Source of the DNA: Roseovarius sp. UBA3070
GTDB lineage: Bacteria > Pseudomonadota > Alphaproteobacteria > Rhodobacterales > Rhodobacteraceae
Direction of reading: 5' to 3'
NCBI GenBank assembly: GCA_002366775.1
Contig: DFBW01000168.1
Span: forward strand, 1 to 25,373
Length of the DNA stretch: 25,373 nt
Shown: in pieces, positions 7,542-16,483 of the stretch
How positions within the stretch are numbered: position 1 is the first letter of the stretch
Layout of the letters: the number at the start of each line of letters is the position of its first letter
Program-made: the position numbers and the translations under genes
Notes under the pieces: model-generated
Seen by the model: the letters and a program-made list of their open reading frames with translations, nothing else
Databases searched by the model: none
Told to the model about the DNA's origin: nothing

Positions 7542-10486
7542 TCCAGCACCTCTTTGGCGGGGGCTGCGGTAATGTCCCACTCGCCAAAGCGCGACAGTTG
7601 ATCGTATTCGGAAAAATCAGATTTAGAATGCATCACGCGGCGCGCGGTATAGCCAGTGGAGGGTTCCAGATACGCACGGATCAGGGTCTCAAACTCTGCC
7701 CATACTTTGGCCGGGGGGTCTTCGTCCAGTGGGGCGGGCACCTCTTTCATCGCAGAGGACAACCCAATGAAAACCGCCTGTGCGACATCCGCCGGATCAA
7801 TCCTGCCAAAACCCGAGCGTTCGGCAATCACCGCTTCAAGCAACAGCTGCTTATCGAAGTGTTTTTGTTGCTCACGACTGGGGGCTGCACCGGTTTTGTA
7901 ATCATAGATATGCAACGCACCGGTGGCATCCATGTCGATCCGGTCAGCGGTGGCAGTGAGGGTGAACCCAAGGTCGGGTATCTGTGTTTGACCACGGGCC
8001 TCAAACGCTGTGGGATGGGCGATTTTGCGGCGGGCATGTTCGGTCTCGACAAACCAGTCGGCGACACGTTCCAACCGCGCCAACCAAGTGGCGCGGGTTT
8101 CGGCCCAAGGCACGTTTTGCGCCAGAACAGAGACTGTTTTCTGCATTAAGTAGTCCCGCGTACACAGCTGAGGATCACGGGTGCTGTCGCGGATGAAGTC
8201 CTCTAATACCCCGTGCAAAACGATCCCGCGCAGCAACGCATCCGGCGCGCGCATCAAAGGGTTCAGTGGCCGCAACCTCAGAACGTGCTTGGCGTAGATG
8301 GCATAAGGGTCACGGATCAGACGCTTGATTTCAGTCACTGACAATTGCTTGGGTCGCGCTGATGTCGGCGGGCAGGGCGACGGGCGCGGTGCAGGCTTGA
8401 TCGTGGGCGGAGTTTCCAGCGCTGCGGCTTTTTGCATCCAAAGATTGCCGCGGGAAATCATCGCCTCCAAAGCATCTTTCCCGCCCTGTTCGGGCAGGCC
8501 AGCCAGCAAATTGGTCAACCTGTTGATCCAGCGCGAGGCGACCGTTTCGGCATCATCCGAGCGGACCGAGCGCGTCAACCACACTTCGCGCGCGGCGACG
8601 GCCTGTTGGAAATCATGCGCAGACAAGCCGATGCGCCGCTCGGGCAATAACAACCCGGCTTGATGGCGCAATGCACGGTTCAGCCATGGATCGGGGCTGG
8701 GAATGCCGGGCCAGCTTCCTTCGTTCAATCCGGCGAGGATCACCAGATCGGCGCCCTGAACCCGTGCCTCTAACGTGCCCCAAATTAGGATATGAGGATG
8801 CGGTTCGTCCGGGTTACGGACCTCTTCGCGTGACAGGATGGAGTGAAACAGGCTGGTGTAATCAAAGGTGTCAATCTCGCCGCCATGCGGGGCTTGTTCA
8901 ATGAGGGTTTGCACCACCTCATGGGCGGCACGCCCGGCGGTGTCTTTCCACAGCTCGTTTTGCCGCTCGGGCGCTGCGCCATCGCCAATACGTTCTGCCA
9001 ATTCCAGATGTCGGGTGATCTGATCAATCAGCGCTGCCTCATCAGGTTGATGTTTGCCCATAAGGCATGCGCACACCCAATCGGCCCAAGGTTGACCAAA
9101 GGCATCTTTTTGCGACGCGGCCCAGGTTTGCAAATCTTCAGCCTGTGGGTAAGGCACGCCCTTGTGACGCAGGTACAATTCCAGCTCGCGGGTGAGGCGC
9201 AGATGTGTGCCACGGTTGCCGCCACTATGGGCAAGCGGGTGTTTGAGCACTGTCAAAAGATGCTCAGCCGTCAGACGCTGGCGCATCAGATCACCGACAT
9301 GCCGCAGAAAACGCCCCGGAGGCGACAGGTGCAAGGGCCGTCCCGCGCTGTCATCGGGGCGAATATCCCACCGATCCAGCGCCGCCGAGACCTGACGAGT
9401 CAGCGTTCGATCCGGGGTGATAAGTGCTGCGATCTGCCCATCCTCGGCTGCCTGTCGCAGACGCATGGCAATGGTCAACGCCTCAATCCGGGTCGAGGGG
9501 GCCTCGAGCAGGGTCATATCATCAGTCGCAGGGGCAAGCGGGCCCAGATCAGGCCCGTCGCGCAACCATTGATCTGTGACCGGAACAGGCCGCAATGCCA
9601 GAGATATCAGCTTGTTACGCGCAGGATTTGGGGGATCGGTGTTGTGCCATACCTCCATATCGTCTCGTGTCAGGTTCAGCTCGGTCAGAAGTCGGTGAAA
9701 ACGGTATTGCGGATGGTCTTCAACCGGCATTGCGCCTTCGACGATGTTGTGAAGCGCAGGCCAGGCATCGCCCGTCATTTCAAAGTCAAATCCGGGCAAT
9801 ACCACTGCCCCTTGCGGTAACCTGGCAACCGCCTGCATCAGCATGGCCGTTGATCCACGAGAGCCGGTGGAGCCTGCAAGGATCACAGGTGTTTTGGGTG
9901 GCGCCACCTCCCATTGGGCGATCAGGCGGGTGATGACCATGCGCTGGCGTTCCTCGGCGTCTGGTTGATCATCCCCTGTTGCAAAAACCTGTCTAACGAT
10001 GTTCAAAAACGCCAATGTGCGCGCCCAATGGCCGGACTGATCGGATACATCCAACGCCTCAATCATATCAGGTGAAACGCCTTCGCCGTGCATTTCATCC
10101 ATGAGGCTGGCCAGACTATCAGCCAAATCATAAAGAGAACTGCGCGGCGCCAGATCGGGTTGTTGCTCAAGCAGACCCGAGATCAGCTGGGTCAGCTCCA
10201 ACCGCCGGCGCAGTGGCGAAACGGCGGGTGGAACATCATGCAGCCCCCAGTCCGTAGCCAGGTCAGTCACCAGGCTGACGCGGGGCAACAACAGAGCAGG
10301 ACCTTCATCAAACAAAGTGCGAATACGGCGCGCCATGCGGCGGGTGTTCACGATCACATGCACTGATGCCATCGCTTCGGGCGGCGTACCTGCCATCCGC
10401 TCGGACAATCCGGCGATCAGGGCGTGAGGGAAATCCACCCCCGGAGGCAGGCCAAAAATGCGCGGTTTTTGTGATGGATCAAACAT
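7538..10486 (-). CDS. addB: AddB, second nuclease subunit of the AddAB complex
   Basis: The 982-residue product is the AddB partner of AddA, with an inactivated helicase-like fold and a C-terminal PD-(D/E)XK nuclease. The N-terminus MFDPSQKPRIFGLPPGVDFP followed by VHVIVNTRRMARRI is typical of alphaproteobacterial double-strand-break repair protein AddB. The nuclease signature is IYDYKTGAAPS near residue 875, followed by QLLLEAVIAE. I did not see the spaced cysteines that hold an iron-sulfur cluster in Bacillus AddB. The start at 10486 overlaps the end of the nucleotidyltransferase gene by eight bases; a longer reading from 10570 would run 28 residues into that gene and looks unlike the family. 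It is translationally coupled to addA by ATGA. Confidence 0.94.
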   Translation of the reverse strand: MFDPSQKPRIFGLPPGVDFPHALIAGLSERMAGTPPEAMASVHVIVNTRRMARRIRTLFDEGPALLLPRVSLVTDLATDWGLHDVPPAVSPLRRRLELTQLISGLLEQQPDLAPRSSLYDLADSLASLMDEMHGEGVSPDMIEALDVSDQSGHWARTLAFLNIVRQVFATGDDQPDAEERQRMVITRLIAQWEVAPPKTPVILAGSTGSRGSTAMLMQAVARLPQGAVVLPGFDFEMTGDAWPALHNIVEGAMPVEDHPQYRFHRLLTELNLTRDDMEVWHNTDPPNPARNKLISLALRPVPVTDQWLRDGPDLGPLAPATDDMTLLEAPSTRIEALTIAMRLRQAAEDGQIAALITPDRTLTRQVSAALDRWDIRPDDSAGRPLHLSPPGRFLRHVGDLMRQRLTAEHLLTVLKHPLAHSGGNRGTHLRLTRELELYLRHKGVPYPQAEDLQTWAASQKDAFGQPWADWVCACLMGKHQPDEAALIDQITRHLELAERIGDGAAPERQNELWKDTAGRAAHEVVQTLIEQAPHGGEIDTFDYTSLFHSILSREEVRNPDEPHPHILIWGTLEARVQGADLVILAGLNEGSWPGIPSPDPWLNRALRHQAGLLLPERRIGLSAHDFQQAVAAREVWLTRSVRSDDAETVASRWINRLTNLLAGLPEQGGKDALEAMISRGNLWMQKAAALETPPTIKPAPRPSPCPPTSARPKQLSVTEIKRLIRDPYAIYAKHVLRLRPLNPLMRAPDALLRGIVLHGVLEDFIRDSTRDPQLCTRDYLMQKTVSVLAQNVPWAETRATWLARLERVADWFVETEHARRKIAHPTAFEARGQTQIPDLGFTLTATADRIDMDATGALHIYDYKTGAAPSREQQKHFDKQLLLEAVIAERSGFGRIDPADVAQAVFIGLSSAMKEVPAPLDEDPPAKVWAEFETLIRAYLEPSTGYTARRVMHSKSDFSEYDQLSRFGEWDITAAPAKEVLE

Positions 10487-11171
10487 CGCGTTGCTCCAGC
10501 ATATTTTCGGCCAGGGCAATTCCTTCGGGCCGGCCCACATCACACCATTGGCCGCCATAGGACACGCCATGCAGCCGCCCGGTTGTAAGCATTTTGTCCC
10601 AGAGCAGGTTTAGCGAGAACGACTGATCGGGCACATCATTCAAAAGATCGGGTTTGATAATTTGCACACCTGAATAGACCATTCCGGGGCCGCGTTTTAT
10701 CTGACCATTCTCACCCAGCAGGAAATCGCCCTGTCCGGTGTGGCCAACGGCATTATTGCGCTCCACGCACAGCAACAACGCGTCCATCGCGGCGGGATCC
10801 CACGCATCTGCCAACTGTCGCAGCGGATTTGGCCCACGCCAGACAGCATCTGTGTTCATGGTGAAATGTGGACCATCGCCCAACAATGGCAATGCCGCAC
10901 GCAGGCCACCGCCGGTTTCCAGTATCTCGGGTTGTTCAACCGAGAACCGAACGTTGCGCCCTGCAAGATGGTGTTTCAGCATCTCAGGCTTGTAGTGCAG
11001 ATTGGCCACGATAGTGGTTGCGCCATACTCCTCAATCAGCGCCAAAGCGTGGTCAATCAAGGGGCGCCCCGACACGTTTATCAGAGGTTTCGGGCGATTT
11101 GCACTCAGAGCACCCATACGCGTGCCGAAACCGGCAGCAAACAACATTACTGAGCAGGGATGGTGGGGCAT
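10479..11171 (-). CDS. murU: MurU-like nucleotidyltransferase (MurNAc-1-phosphate uridylyltransferase)
   Basis: The 230-residue product is an NTP-transferase-fold enzyme. The signature LFAAGFGTRMG (10-20) followed by RPKPLINVSGRPLIDH binds the nucleotide, NTD at 106-108 supplies a metal-binding Asp, and GPGMVYSGVQIIKPDLL and WCDVGRPEGIALAE match the MurU group. Next to an AmgK-like sugar kinase, the likely reaction is UTP plus MurNAc-1-phosphate to UDP-MurNAc, a salvage route for cell-wall sugars known from Pseudomonas that bypasses de novo MurA synthesis. The ATG at 11171 overlaps the kinase gene by 25 bases; a second ATG at 11147 (TAATG junction) is possible but would remove residues before the first beta strand. 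Substrate is inferred from context, since other sugar-phosphate nucleotidyltransferases share the fold. Confidence 0.85.
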   Translation of the reverse strand: MPHHPCSVMLFAAGFGTRMGALSANRPKPLINVSGRPLIDHALALIEEYGATTIVANLHYKPEMLKHHLAGRNVRFSVEQPEILETGGGLRAALPLLGDGPHFTMNTDAVWRGPNPLRQLADAWDPAAMDALLLCVERNNAVGHTGQGDFLLGENGQIKRGPGMVYSGVQIIKPDLLNDVPDQSFSLNLLWDKMLTTGRLHGVSYGGQWCDVGRPEGIALAENMLEQRDV

Positions 11172-12172
11172 TTGTCTTTTAGACCTTGCAATAGTGTTGC
11201 GGTGGGAGTGGGCAGAGTATCGGTGATAATCCGGGCCAGATCAGCCAGCGCGGGATGCGCCAGATCACGTTGCAACAAACCCCAGACACGCGGGATCAGA
11301 TCCACATAGTGAGCCTTGCCATCGCGCACGCACAGGCGCGCAAAAACGCCCAGAATACGCAGATTTCTTTGGGCCCCCAAAACATGGTAGGCGGCAGTGA
11401 ACCTGTCCTGATCCTGATTAGCGGCGGTGATGTAATGTTGGATCATCTCAGCCTCAATTGTGGGTGGCACATCCCGGCGTGCATCTTGGAGGAGAGAGAC
11501 CAGATCATAGGCGCGGTGGCCCAGCATGGCATCCTGAAAATCCAACAATCCGACCCGGGCAACTCCGTCACGCTCGGGCAACCAGAGCAGATTTTCCGAA
11601 TGGTAATCCCGCTGGATCAACACATCTTGTTGTGGCGCGTGTTGGGCTAGAACAGCCGTCATTTCCGCGCCAAATTGCGCCTTGGCCAAGGTATCAGCGC
11701 CCTGTGATGCGCCAAGATACCAATCATACGCCAATGCGGCGAGATCAGTCATGACCGAGATAGAATAGGGCGCTAGCGTGGCTGGGGCCGCGCATTCATG
11801 CAATGAAACAAGCACATCTGTCGCACATGTATAGAGAGTGCTTTCCTGTTCGGGCCGGGCCGGGATAACCCGCGCAAACAGATCATCCCCCAGGTCCTCC
11901 AACAGCAAAAATCCCTGTTCTTCGTCAGAGGCGAAGATTTTTGGTGCGCTGAAGCCCGCATTTGTCAGCCAGTTGGAAATCTGAATGAAGGGGTGCACGT
12001 CTTCACCCCTGACCGGCGGGGCGTCCATCAGTACAGCCAATTGCACAGGATCGGTGCGTTTCAAACGCAGATAGCGCCGGTTTGAGGCGTCCCCGGCCAG
12101 CGGAGCAATCGCGGAATCCCCCCAACCGGCATGCGCCAGAAACGCGGTAATTGCGGCCTCGCGGTCAGGCAT
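11147..12172 (-). CDS. amgK: AmgK-like sugar kinase (APH-fold phosphotransferase)
   Basis: The 341-residue product is an aminoglycoside-phosphotransferase-fold kinase. The N-terminal lobe has LAGDASNRRYLRL (25-37) and FLLLEDLGDD (88-97). The catalytic loop is RDYHSENLLWLP, with Asp189, and the metal-binding DFQD is at 211-214. By family and by its neighbour it is most likely the anomeric kinase AmgK that makes MurNAc-1-phosphate (and GlcNAc-1-phosphate) for MurU in peptidoglycan recycling. AAAGG lies upstream of the ATG, which overlaps tsaE by eight bases. It is unlikely to be an antibiotic-modifying enzyme, because the whole cluster is housekeeping. Confidence 0.87.
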   Translation of the reverse strand: MPDREAAITAFLAHAGWGDSAIAPLAGDASNRRYLRLKRTDPVQLAVLMDAPPVRGEDVHPFIQISNWLTNAGFSAPKIFASDEEQGFLLLEDLGDDLFARVIPARPEQESTLYTCATDVLVSLHECAAPATLAPYSISVMTDLAALAYDWYLGASQGADTLAKAQFGAEMTAVLAQHAPQQDVLIQRDYHSENLLWLPERDGVARVGLLDFQDAMLGHRAYDLVSLLQDARRDVPPTIEAEMIQHYITAANQDQDRFTAAYHVLGAQRNLRILGVFARLCVRDGKAHYVDLIPRVWGLLQRDLAHPALADLARIITDTLPTPTATLLQGLKDKCPTIPAQ

Positions 12173-12629
12173 TTAGCAATCCTTTCATCAAGGGTGTCCA
12201 ACGGTCAGAGGTCCAGTTGAACCGGATGACACGCGCATCATCATCTGCGCCAGGATCAAGAGCAACAGACAACGCGGATGCAGGTGCCAAATCCGCCAAA
12301 CGGTCGGGCCATTCTACCAGACAGATCGCGTCATCAAAGGCCTGGATCAAGCCGAGTTCTTCAATTTCGGTTGTATCAGTAAGGCGATAGAGATCGGCAT
12401 GCCAGATCTCGGATTGCTTGGCAGAGTAAGTCTGAACCAATGTATAGGTGGGCGAGGGTATATCCTCGGGCTGGTGCAGAGAGGCCTGAATCAGGCAGCG
12501 CGCAAAATGAGATTTCCCGGCGCCCACATCACCGGTCAGCAAAATAACATCCCCCGGCTTAAGCTGCGCTGCAAGGGACCTTGCGAGCTGGCATGTTTGT
12601 TCAGGGCTGTCGGAGAGATAAGTGATCAT
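12165..12629 (-). CDS. tsaE: TsaE, ATPase of the tRNA t6A synthesis complex
   Basis: The 154-residue product is TsaE (YjeE). Its P-loop GDVGAGKS is at residues 33-40, followed by the family blocks SPTYTLVQTY and HADLYRL and by LVEWPDR. TsaE works with TsaB and TsaD to put threonylcarbamoyl on A37 of ANN-decoding tRNAs; TsaD is encoded in the same window at 23018-24115. The start lacks a clear Shine-Dalgarno; TATATT about 15 bases upstream could be either chance or a local promoter element. It lies 40 bases after the PAS protein gene and overlaps amgK, so it is probably the second gene of the long operon. Confidence 0.95.
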   Translation of the reverse strand: MITYLSDSPEQTCQLARSLAAQLKPGDVILLTGDVGAGKSHFARCLIQASLHQPEDIPSPTYTLVQTYSAKQSEIWHADLYRLTDTTEIEELGLIQAFDDAICLVEWPDRLADLAPASALSVALDPGADDDARVIRFNWTSDRWTPLMKGLLNA

Positions 12630-12669
12630 GGCGCAAGAATATACGCGCGGACCGGGCCTGCAAGCGCGA

Positions 12670-14187
12670 TTACTCGGCCATGGTCAGAGCTGGTGCTTGG
12701 GCATGTGTTTTGACCTTGGTAAAGGATAGCATGCGCATACCGCCGGGTAGGGTTTTGATCCGGTATTGAAACTGGTGACCTGCCCGCGAATTTAAATGCC
12801 GGTCCAAGCCTGAACTATGTGGGATGGAGCCATCTCGCAGGTTTGCCTCAAACATGGCCCAAAGGGCATCGCTGTGAAACTGATCACGGCAGGCGCTGAT
12901 CAGAGTGCCAACCGACATATCCACAAAGCTATTGCCTGGATCAATTTTGATCAGATCAGTAGCCGCGGTGTTGCATAGCATAATCAGGTCATTGGGGGCG
13001 ATCACAACGATGGCATGATCCAACCCGTCAATCACCGATTGGCCAAGGTCAATCTGGGTGCGGAATTGTTGAGTTTTGAGGATCTCAGCAGAAATATCCT
13101 CAAACAAAATCGCTACGGCACCATCTGGGTGAGGCCGCCCGGTGACCCGATAGGTCACACCGCCGGGCAGGTTCCAGATTTCCAGGTATCGGCCTTCATT
13201 TGCTTTGGCGATCACGTCACGGATCTGAGTACGCAAACTGGCGTAATTCTTGGGTTCAGGAAGCACCTGTCGTTCTCGCAATTCATCAAAAAAGCGGATC
13301 ACGTCAGGTCGCGCACTCAAGAAAGTGACTGGCAAGCCCGTGAGATCAACCAAAGCAGGATTGAAAAGGGCCAGCTGTCGGTTTTTGTCAAAGACGGCCA
13401 ATCCGGTGGTCAGGCTTGCGAAGGTTTTGGTCAATGTCTGAACAAAATCGCGCTGGGCTGATTCCGCATGGATCACCTGGTCAATAGCTGTGGCGAAATG
13501 CAAAGTTGAGGATTTGCCAACGTCATGTGATGTGACTTCATACCAATTTGGTTGCTCACCGTCGGCTCTTGGCACCGAAAAACGTGCGGATGCCTTGCCC
13601 TTTTGGGTTGGCAGCACATCCAACGCGCGCTCAATCATGGCACAGGGCGCATTTTTCCAAATCAAACGGCCTGCTGCATTGGTCTTCCAGATCGGAAAGG
13701 GTGCGTGATCCAAAACGTCTTGCGCCTCATTCATCGACCGAGCAATCTCGTCTGTTGCAAACCATGCCGCTGGCGATGGCACCAAGGGATCATGCAAAGT
13801 CACACGCGTAAACTGGCCACTGCGGGTCAGCGTCAATTCAGATTGAGCGCCTGGAACTTGGTTTTCATAATGGTGTTCTGTGTCTTCGCTTAGGGATTGC
13901 AGATTGAGGGGTAACGCACCAAACTGCCGGCCCAGCCAATCGTGCAACTCAGACCAATTTTTCAAATCCTCTAAGTTTGGCAGGTGGGCGGCAAGATCTT
14001 TGACGTCGTGATCCGTCAGCGTGTGATCGCAAAACAGAAAACTGTTGGTGCGCGTTGGGTGATTTGCGTTGTCTTGGGCAGACTGGCGGCGTTGATCGAC
14101 CAAACCCATCAGCCACAGAACCAAAATTGATGCCGCTGCAGACACCATTAGTAATCCCAATACGACAGGGAAGCTGAGCACACCCAT
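12670..14187 (-). CDS. Membrane-anchored multi-PAS protein without a kinase domain (DivL-like candidate)
   Basis: The 505-residue product begins with one membrane helix (about 5-28), then a low-complexity linker. PAS-like regions follow at about 150-235, 250-365 and 380-490. The middle one reads GLAVFDKNRQLALFNPALVDLTGLP and continues into LRERQVLPEP, the typical PAS_7 pattern of alphaproteobacterial sensors such as DivL. No H-box, N-box or G-box of a histidine kinase follows, and the protein ends at MAE soon after the last PAS. I recall a DivL or PAS sensor kinase gene sitting upstream of tsaE in related orders, so this may be a truncated DivL; that is inference. AAAGG precedes the ATG. A perfect CtrA-type box lies about 47 bases upstream. 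Confidence 0.75.
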   Translation of the reverse strand: MGVLSFPVVLGLLMVSAAASILVLWLMGLVDQRRQSAQDNANHPTRTNSFLFCDHTLTDHDVKDLAAHLPNLEDLKNWSELHDWLGRQFGALPLNLQSLSEDTEHHYENQVPGAQSELTLTRSGQFTRVTLHDPLVPSPAAWFATDEIARSMNEAQDVLDHAPFPIWKTNAAGRLIWKNAPCAMIERALDVLPTQKGKASARFSVPRADGEQPNWYEVTSHDVGKSSTLHFATAIDQVIHAESAQRDFVQTLTKTFASLTTGLAVFDKNRQLALFNPALVDLTGLPVTFLSARPDVIRFFDELRERQVLPEPKNYASLRTQIRDVIAKANEGRYLEIWNLPGGVTYRVTGRPHPDGAVAILFEDISAEILKTQQFRTQIDLGQSVIDGLDHAIVVIAPNDLIMLCNTAATDLIKIDPGNSFVDMSVGTLISACRDQFHSDALWAMFEANLRDGSIPHSSGLDRHLNSRAGHQFQYRIKTLPGGMRMLSFTKVKTHAQAPALTMAE

Positions 14188-14233
14188 GTTTTTACCTTTG
14201 ACCAGTTATCAGGCTCAAGGTGGGTGTCTCTGG

Positions 14234-14249
14234 TTAACACGAGGTTAAC
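14234..14249. promoter_or_regulatory. CtrA-type binding site (TTAA-N7-TTAAC)
   Basis: TTAA at 14234-14237, seven bases, then TTAAC at 14245-14249 match the full CtrA consensus exactly, and the reverse strand also reads TTAA-N7-TTAAC because the site is flanked by G. It lies in the 98-base gap between regB and the PAS gene, upstream of the PAS gene and within reach of its promoter. The surrounding sequence on the far side is AT-rich (AAATAAACATAAATTTAA). CtrA is the cell-cycle/motility/GTA master regulator of Alphaproteobacteria. Confidence 0.65.
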
Positions 14250-14285
14250 GTGCGGTAAATAAACATAAATTTAATTCAGTTATGT

Positions 14286-15674
14286 CTAGAAATGTTGGTT
14301 TTTCCCAAGTGCAGTACGCTCCTGATCTGCGCTGCTCTCAAGTTTGGCGCGTGGCCAGCTCACTTCTACCACAGCGCCGGTCCGATCTGCATGGCTGACC
14401 CGAGAGTGAAAGGAATCAAATCCGTTGGCAAAACTCAATTCGGCCCCCGAGCGTTCCAGCAGCGTTTTTGCAATGAACAGGCCCAGACCCATGCCCTCAT
14501 ACTCTGGACGATTGGGGTCACTGGGTTGTGAGCTGTGACGCACGAAAGGCTCGCCAATGCGATCCAGCATACCGGGTGGATAACCCTGCCCGTTGTCCAT
14601 GATGCGCACCGTGATTGAAAGGGGCGTCCAGCTGGTTTCAACCCAGATGGTATCTTGGGCAAAATCCACGGCATTTTGAACCAGATTGCGAATGCCATGA
14701 ATAATTTCGGGTTGGCGTTGCACGATTGGCGGTGCGCTGTTTGGGCTCGCTTGGACACCATGTTGAAAGTGAATAACAATGCCGCGGTCCATATGCGGCT
14801 CTGCGGCCTCTTCGATGAGGGCGCTAAAAGGGGCGGTACGCATGTGCAAATCATCTTTGCCCGCCCGGCCCATAGAGCGCATGATATCACGGCAGCGATC
14901 GGCTTGTTCTGATATTAAAATGGCATCTTCGTGCAATTCGGGATTGTCGGCCAGTTCTGTTGCCAGTTCTGAACTGGCCAGTTTGATGGTGGCCAGTGGA
15001 GTGCCCAACTCATGCGCTGCTGCCGCCACAACACCCCCCAGATCTGTCAGCTTTTGTTCACGGGCCAGGGCCATTTGTGTGGCTTGCAAAGCATCTGACA
15101 TGGCTTGCCTCTCAGATGCGATCCGCCGTGAGTAGACACCCAAAAAGACCACAGCAATTACAATGGCTGCCCAGTTTCCAAAGAGAAACACATCAGGCAC
15201 CCGCAGGATAAACCCCTGTTCGGTGCGCAATGGCAAATGGACCTGCATGAGCACCGTCACGATGAGGGTTGCCATGATGCCCAGAAAAATTGTTGACCGC
15301 GAAGACAGGGCCGAGGCTGTGGCCATCACCGGCCCGGCAATCAGAATTGAAAAAGGATTGTTCAACCCGCCTGTCAGGTACAGCATCAACCCCAGCTGCA
15401 ACATGTCATAGAGCACGATGAGCAGAGTTTCACTTTCGCTCAGACGTTTGTTTTTTGGATAGATGAACACAGCCACCAGATTGGTGATCACCGATACCCC
15501 GATCACCAGATAAAGCAGGCCAATATCAAGTGTCAGATTGTACATTTTCTGGGCAATGATAAGCGCCGAAACCTGGCCGAAAATCGCCCACCACCGCAGC
15601 AATACCAGCGTACGCAACCGAATCCAGTTGTGGTGTTGGCGGGATTTCAGCATCCCATGTGAGCGATCTGTCAT
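14286..15674 (-). CDS. regB: RegB/PrrB redox-sensing histidine kinase
   Basis: The 462-residue product is the global redox kinase RegB (PrrB). Six membrane helices occupy about residues 25-182. The quinone-binding heptapeptide GGLNNPF is at 102-108. The H-box AAAHELGTPLATIKL holds the phosphorylated His221, and Cys261 in DRCRDIMRSMGRAGKDD is the equivalent of the redox-active cysteine of R. capsulatus RegB. N-box Asn334, DNGQG at 360-364 and the GMGLGLF box (394-400) complete the ATPase domain. Under oxidising conditions RegB is held inactive; when active it phosphorylates RegA, controlling respiration, carbon and nitrogen fixation and, where present, photosynthesis genes. It is divergent from senC-regA across 105 bases, the classical arrangement. 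Confidence 0.97.
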   Translation of the reverse strand: MTDRSHGMLKSRQHHNWIRLRTLVLLRWWAIFGQVSALIIAQKMYNLTLDIGLLYLVIGVSVITNLVAVFIYPKNKRLSESETLLIVLYDMLQLGLMLYLTGGLNNPFSILIAGPVMATASALSSRSTIFLGIMATLIVTVLMQVHLPLRTEQGFILRVPDVFLFGNWAAIVIAVVFLGVYSRRIASERQAMSDALQATQMALAREQKLTDLGGVVAAAAHELGTPLATIKLASSELATELADNPELHEDAILISEQADRCRDIMRSMGRAGKDDLHMRTAPFSALIEEAAEPHMDRGIVIHFQHGVQASPNSAPPIVQRQPEIIHGIRNLVQNAVDFAQDTIWVETSWTPLSITVRIMDNGQGYPPGMLDRIGEPFVRHSSQPSDPNRPEYEGMGLGLFIAKTLLERSGAELSFANGFDSFHSRVSHADRTGAVVEVSWPRAKLESSADQERTALGKNQHF

Positions 15675-15779
15675 CTGCGCTAACTCGCCTCATTGAAAGT
15701 TCTGTCAGCGATGCTAGTTGTTCCTCATGACAAGGCCAAGGCCCAGCCTGTGAATTGGCCTGACCCTCAGGAGAGTAAA

Positions 15780-16409
15780 ATGACCCGGATTTTTGCAATT
15801 GGTGCGACTGTTGTTGTCGTGATTTTGTTGGGTGGACTGTATGTCATGACATCCGGTTCTGATGGGGATGACCCGTTTGGCCAGTGCCGCACTGCCAAAA
15901 TCGCTGGCGGTGCCGACCAGATTGGCGGGCCCTTTACACTGGTTGATGAGGATGGTCAGACCGTGACCGATGTGCAGGTGATTGACCAACCCAGTCTGAT
16001 CTATTTTGGGTACACCTTTTGCCCGGATGTTTGCCCATTGGATGCAGGGCGCAATGCCGAGGCTGTCGCCTTGCTGGAGGAGCGGGGCACAATTGTGAAA
16101 CCGGTGTTTATCTCAATTGATCCTGCCCGCGACACACCAGAAGTCATGAAGGAATTCACCGATTATCTGCACCCTCGGATGTTGGGGCTGACCGGATCAG
16201 AGGAACAGGTCAAAGCCGCGAGCAAAGCCTATCGGACCTTTTATCAAAAGCAGGAACCGGAAGAGGGTGAGGAAGATTACTATCTGGTGGATCATTCGAC
16301 CTTCTCCTATTTGGTTTTGCCGGGACATGGCTTTGTTGAGTTCTTTCGCCGATCAATCGAGGCCGAGGAAATGGCCGATCAGATTCAATGTTTCGTGGAT
16401 GCTGGATAG
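15780..16409 (+). CDS. senC: SenC/PrrC, SCO1-family copper protein
   Basis: The 209-residue product has an N-terminal membrane anchor (about 3-23) and a periplasmic thioredoxin-like SCO domain. The copper ligands are the CPDVC motif (Cys81, Cys85) and His172 in DHSTFSYL. SCO/SenC proteins deliver copper to the CuA site of cytochrome c oxidase and, in Rhodobacter, affect signalling through RegB. The start at 15780 is chosen because GGAGAG precedes it by a normal distance and it gives a clean signal anchor; an in-frame ATG at 15693 would add 29 unlikely residues. It is followed by regA after 74 bases, probably in one transcript. Confidence 0.96.
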   Translation: MTRIFAIGATVVVVILLGGLYVMTSGSDGDDPFGQCRTAKIAGGADQIGGPFTLVDEDGQTVTDVQVIDQPSLIYFGYTFCPDVCPLDAGRNAEAVALLEERGTIVKPVFISIDPARDTPEVMKEFTDYLHPRMLGLTGSEEQVKAASKAYRTFYQKQEPEEGEEDYYLVDHSTFSYLVLPGHGFVEFFRRSIEAEEMADQIQCFVDAG

Positions 16410-16483
16410 CCTGTTTGTTTGACGCCCACCCTTGCGCGCGTTTAGGATGAACGCCACGGCAATTCACGCAGGCGGGAGGCGGC

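Noticed and set aside
8843..9820. A 325-codon plus-strand frame inside addB
   Set aside because: It is antisense to a clearly conserved addB, has no ribosome site and no recognisable domain.
11147..12172. Aminoglycoside resistance gene
   Set aside because: The APH fold is present, but the neighbour MurU-like enzyme and the housekeeping operon favour a cell-wall sugar kinase.
15675..15779. RegA or FNR binding site between regB and senC
   Set aside because: No TTGAT-N4-ATCAA box and no convincing GCG-N-C inverted pair could be read; only weak partial matches.
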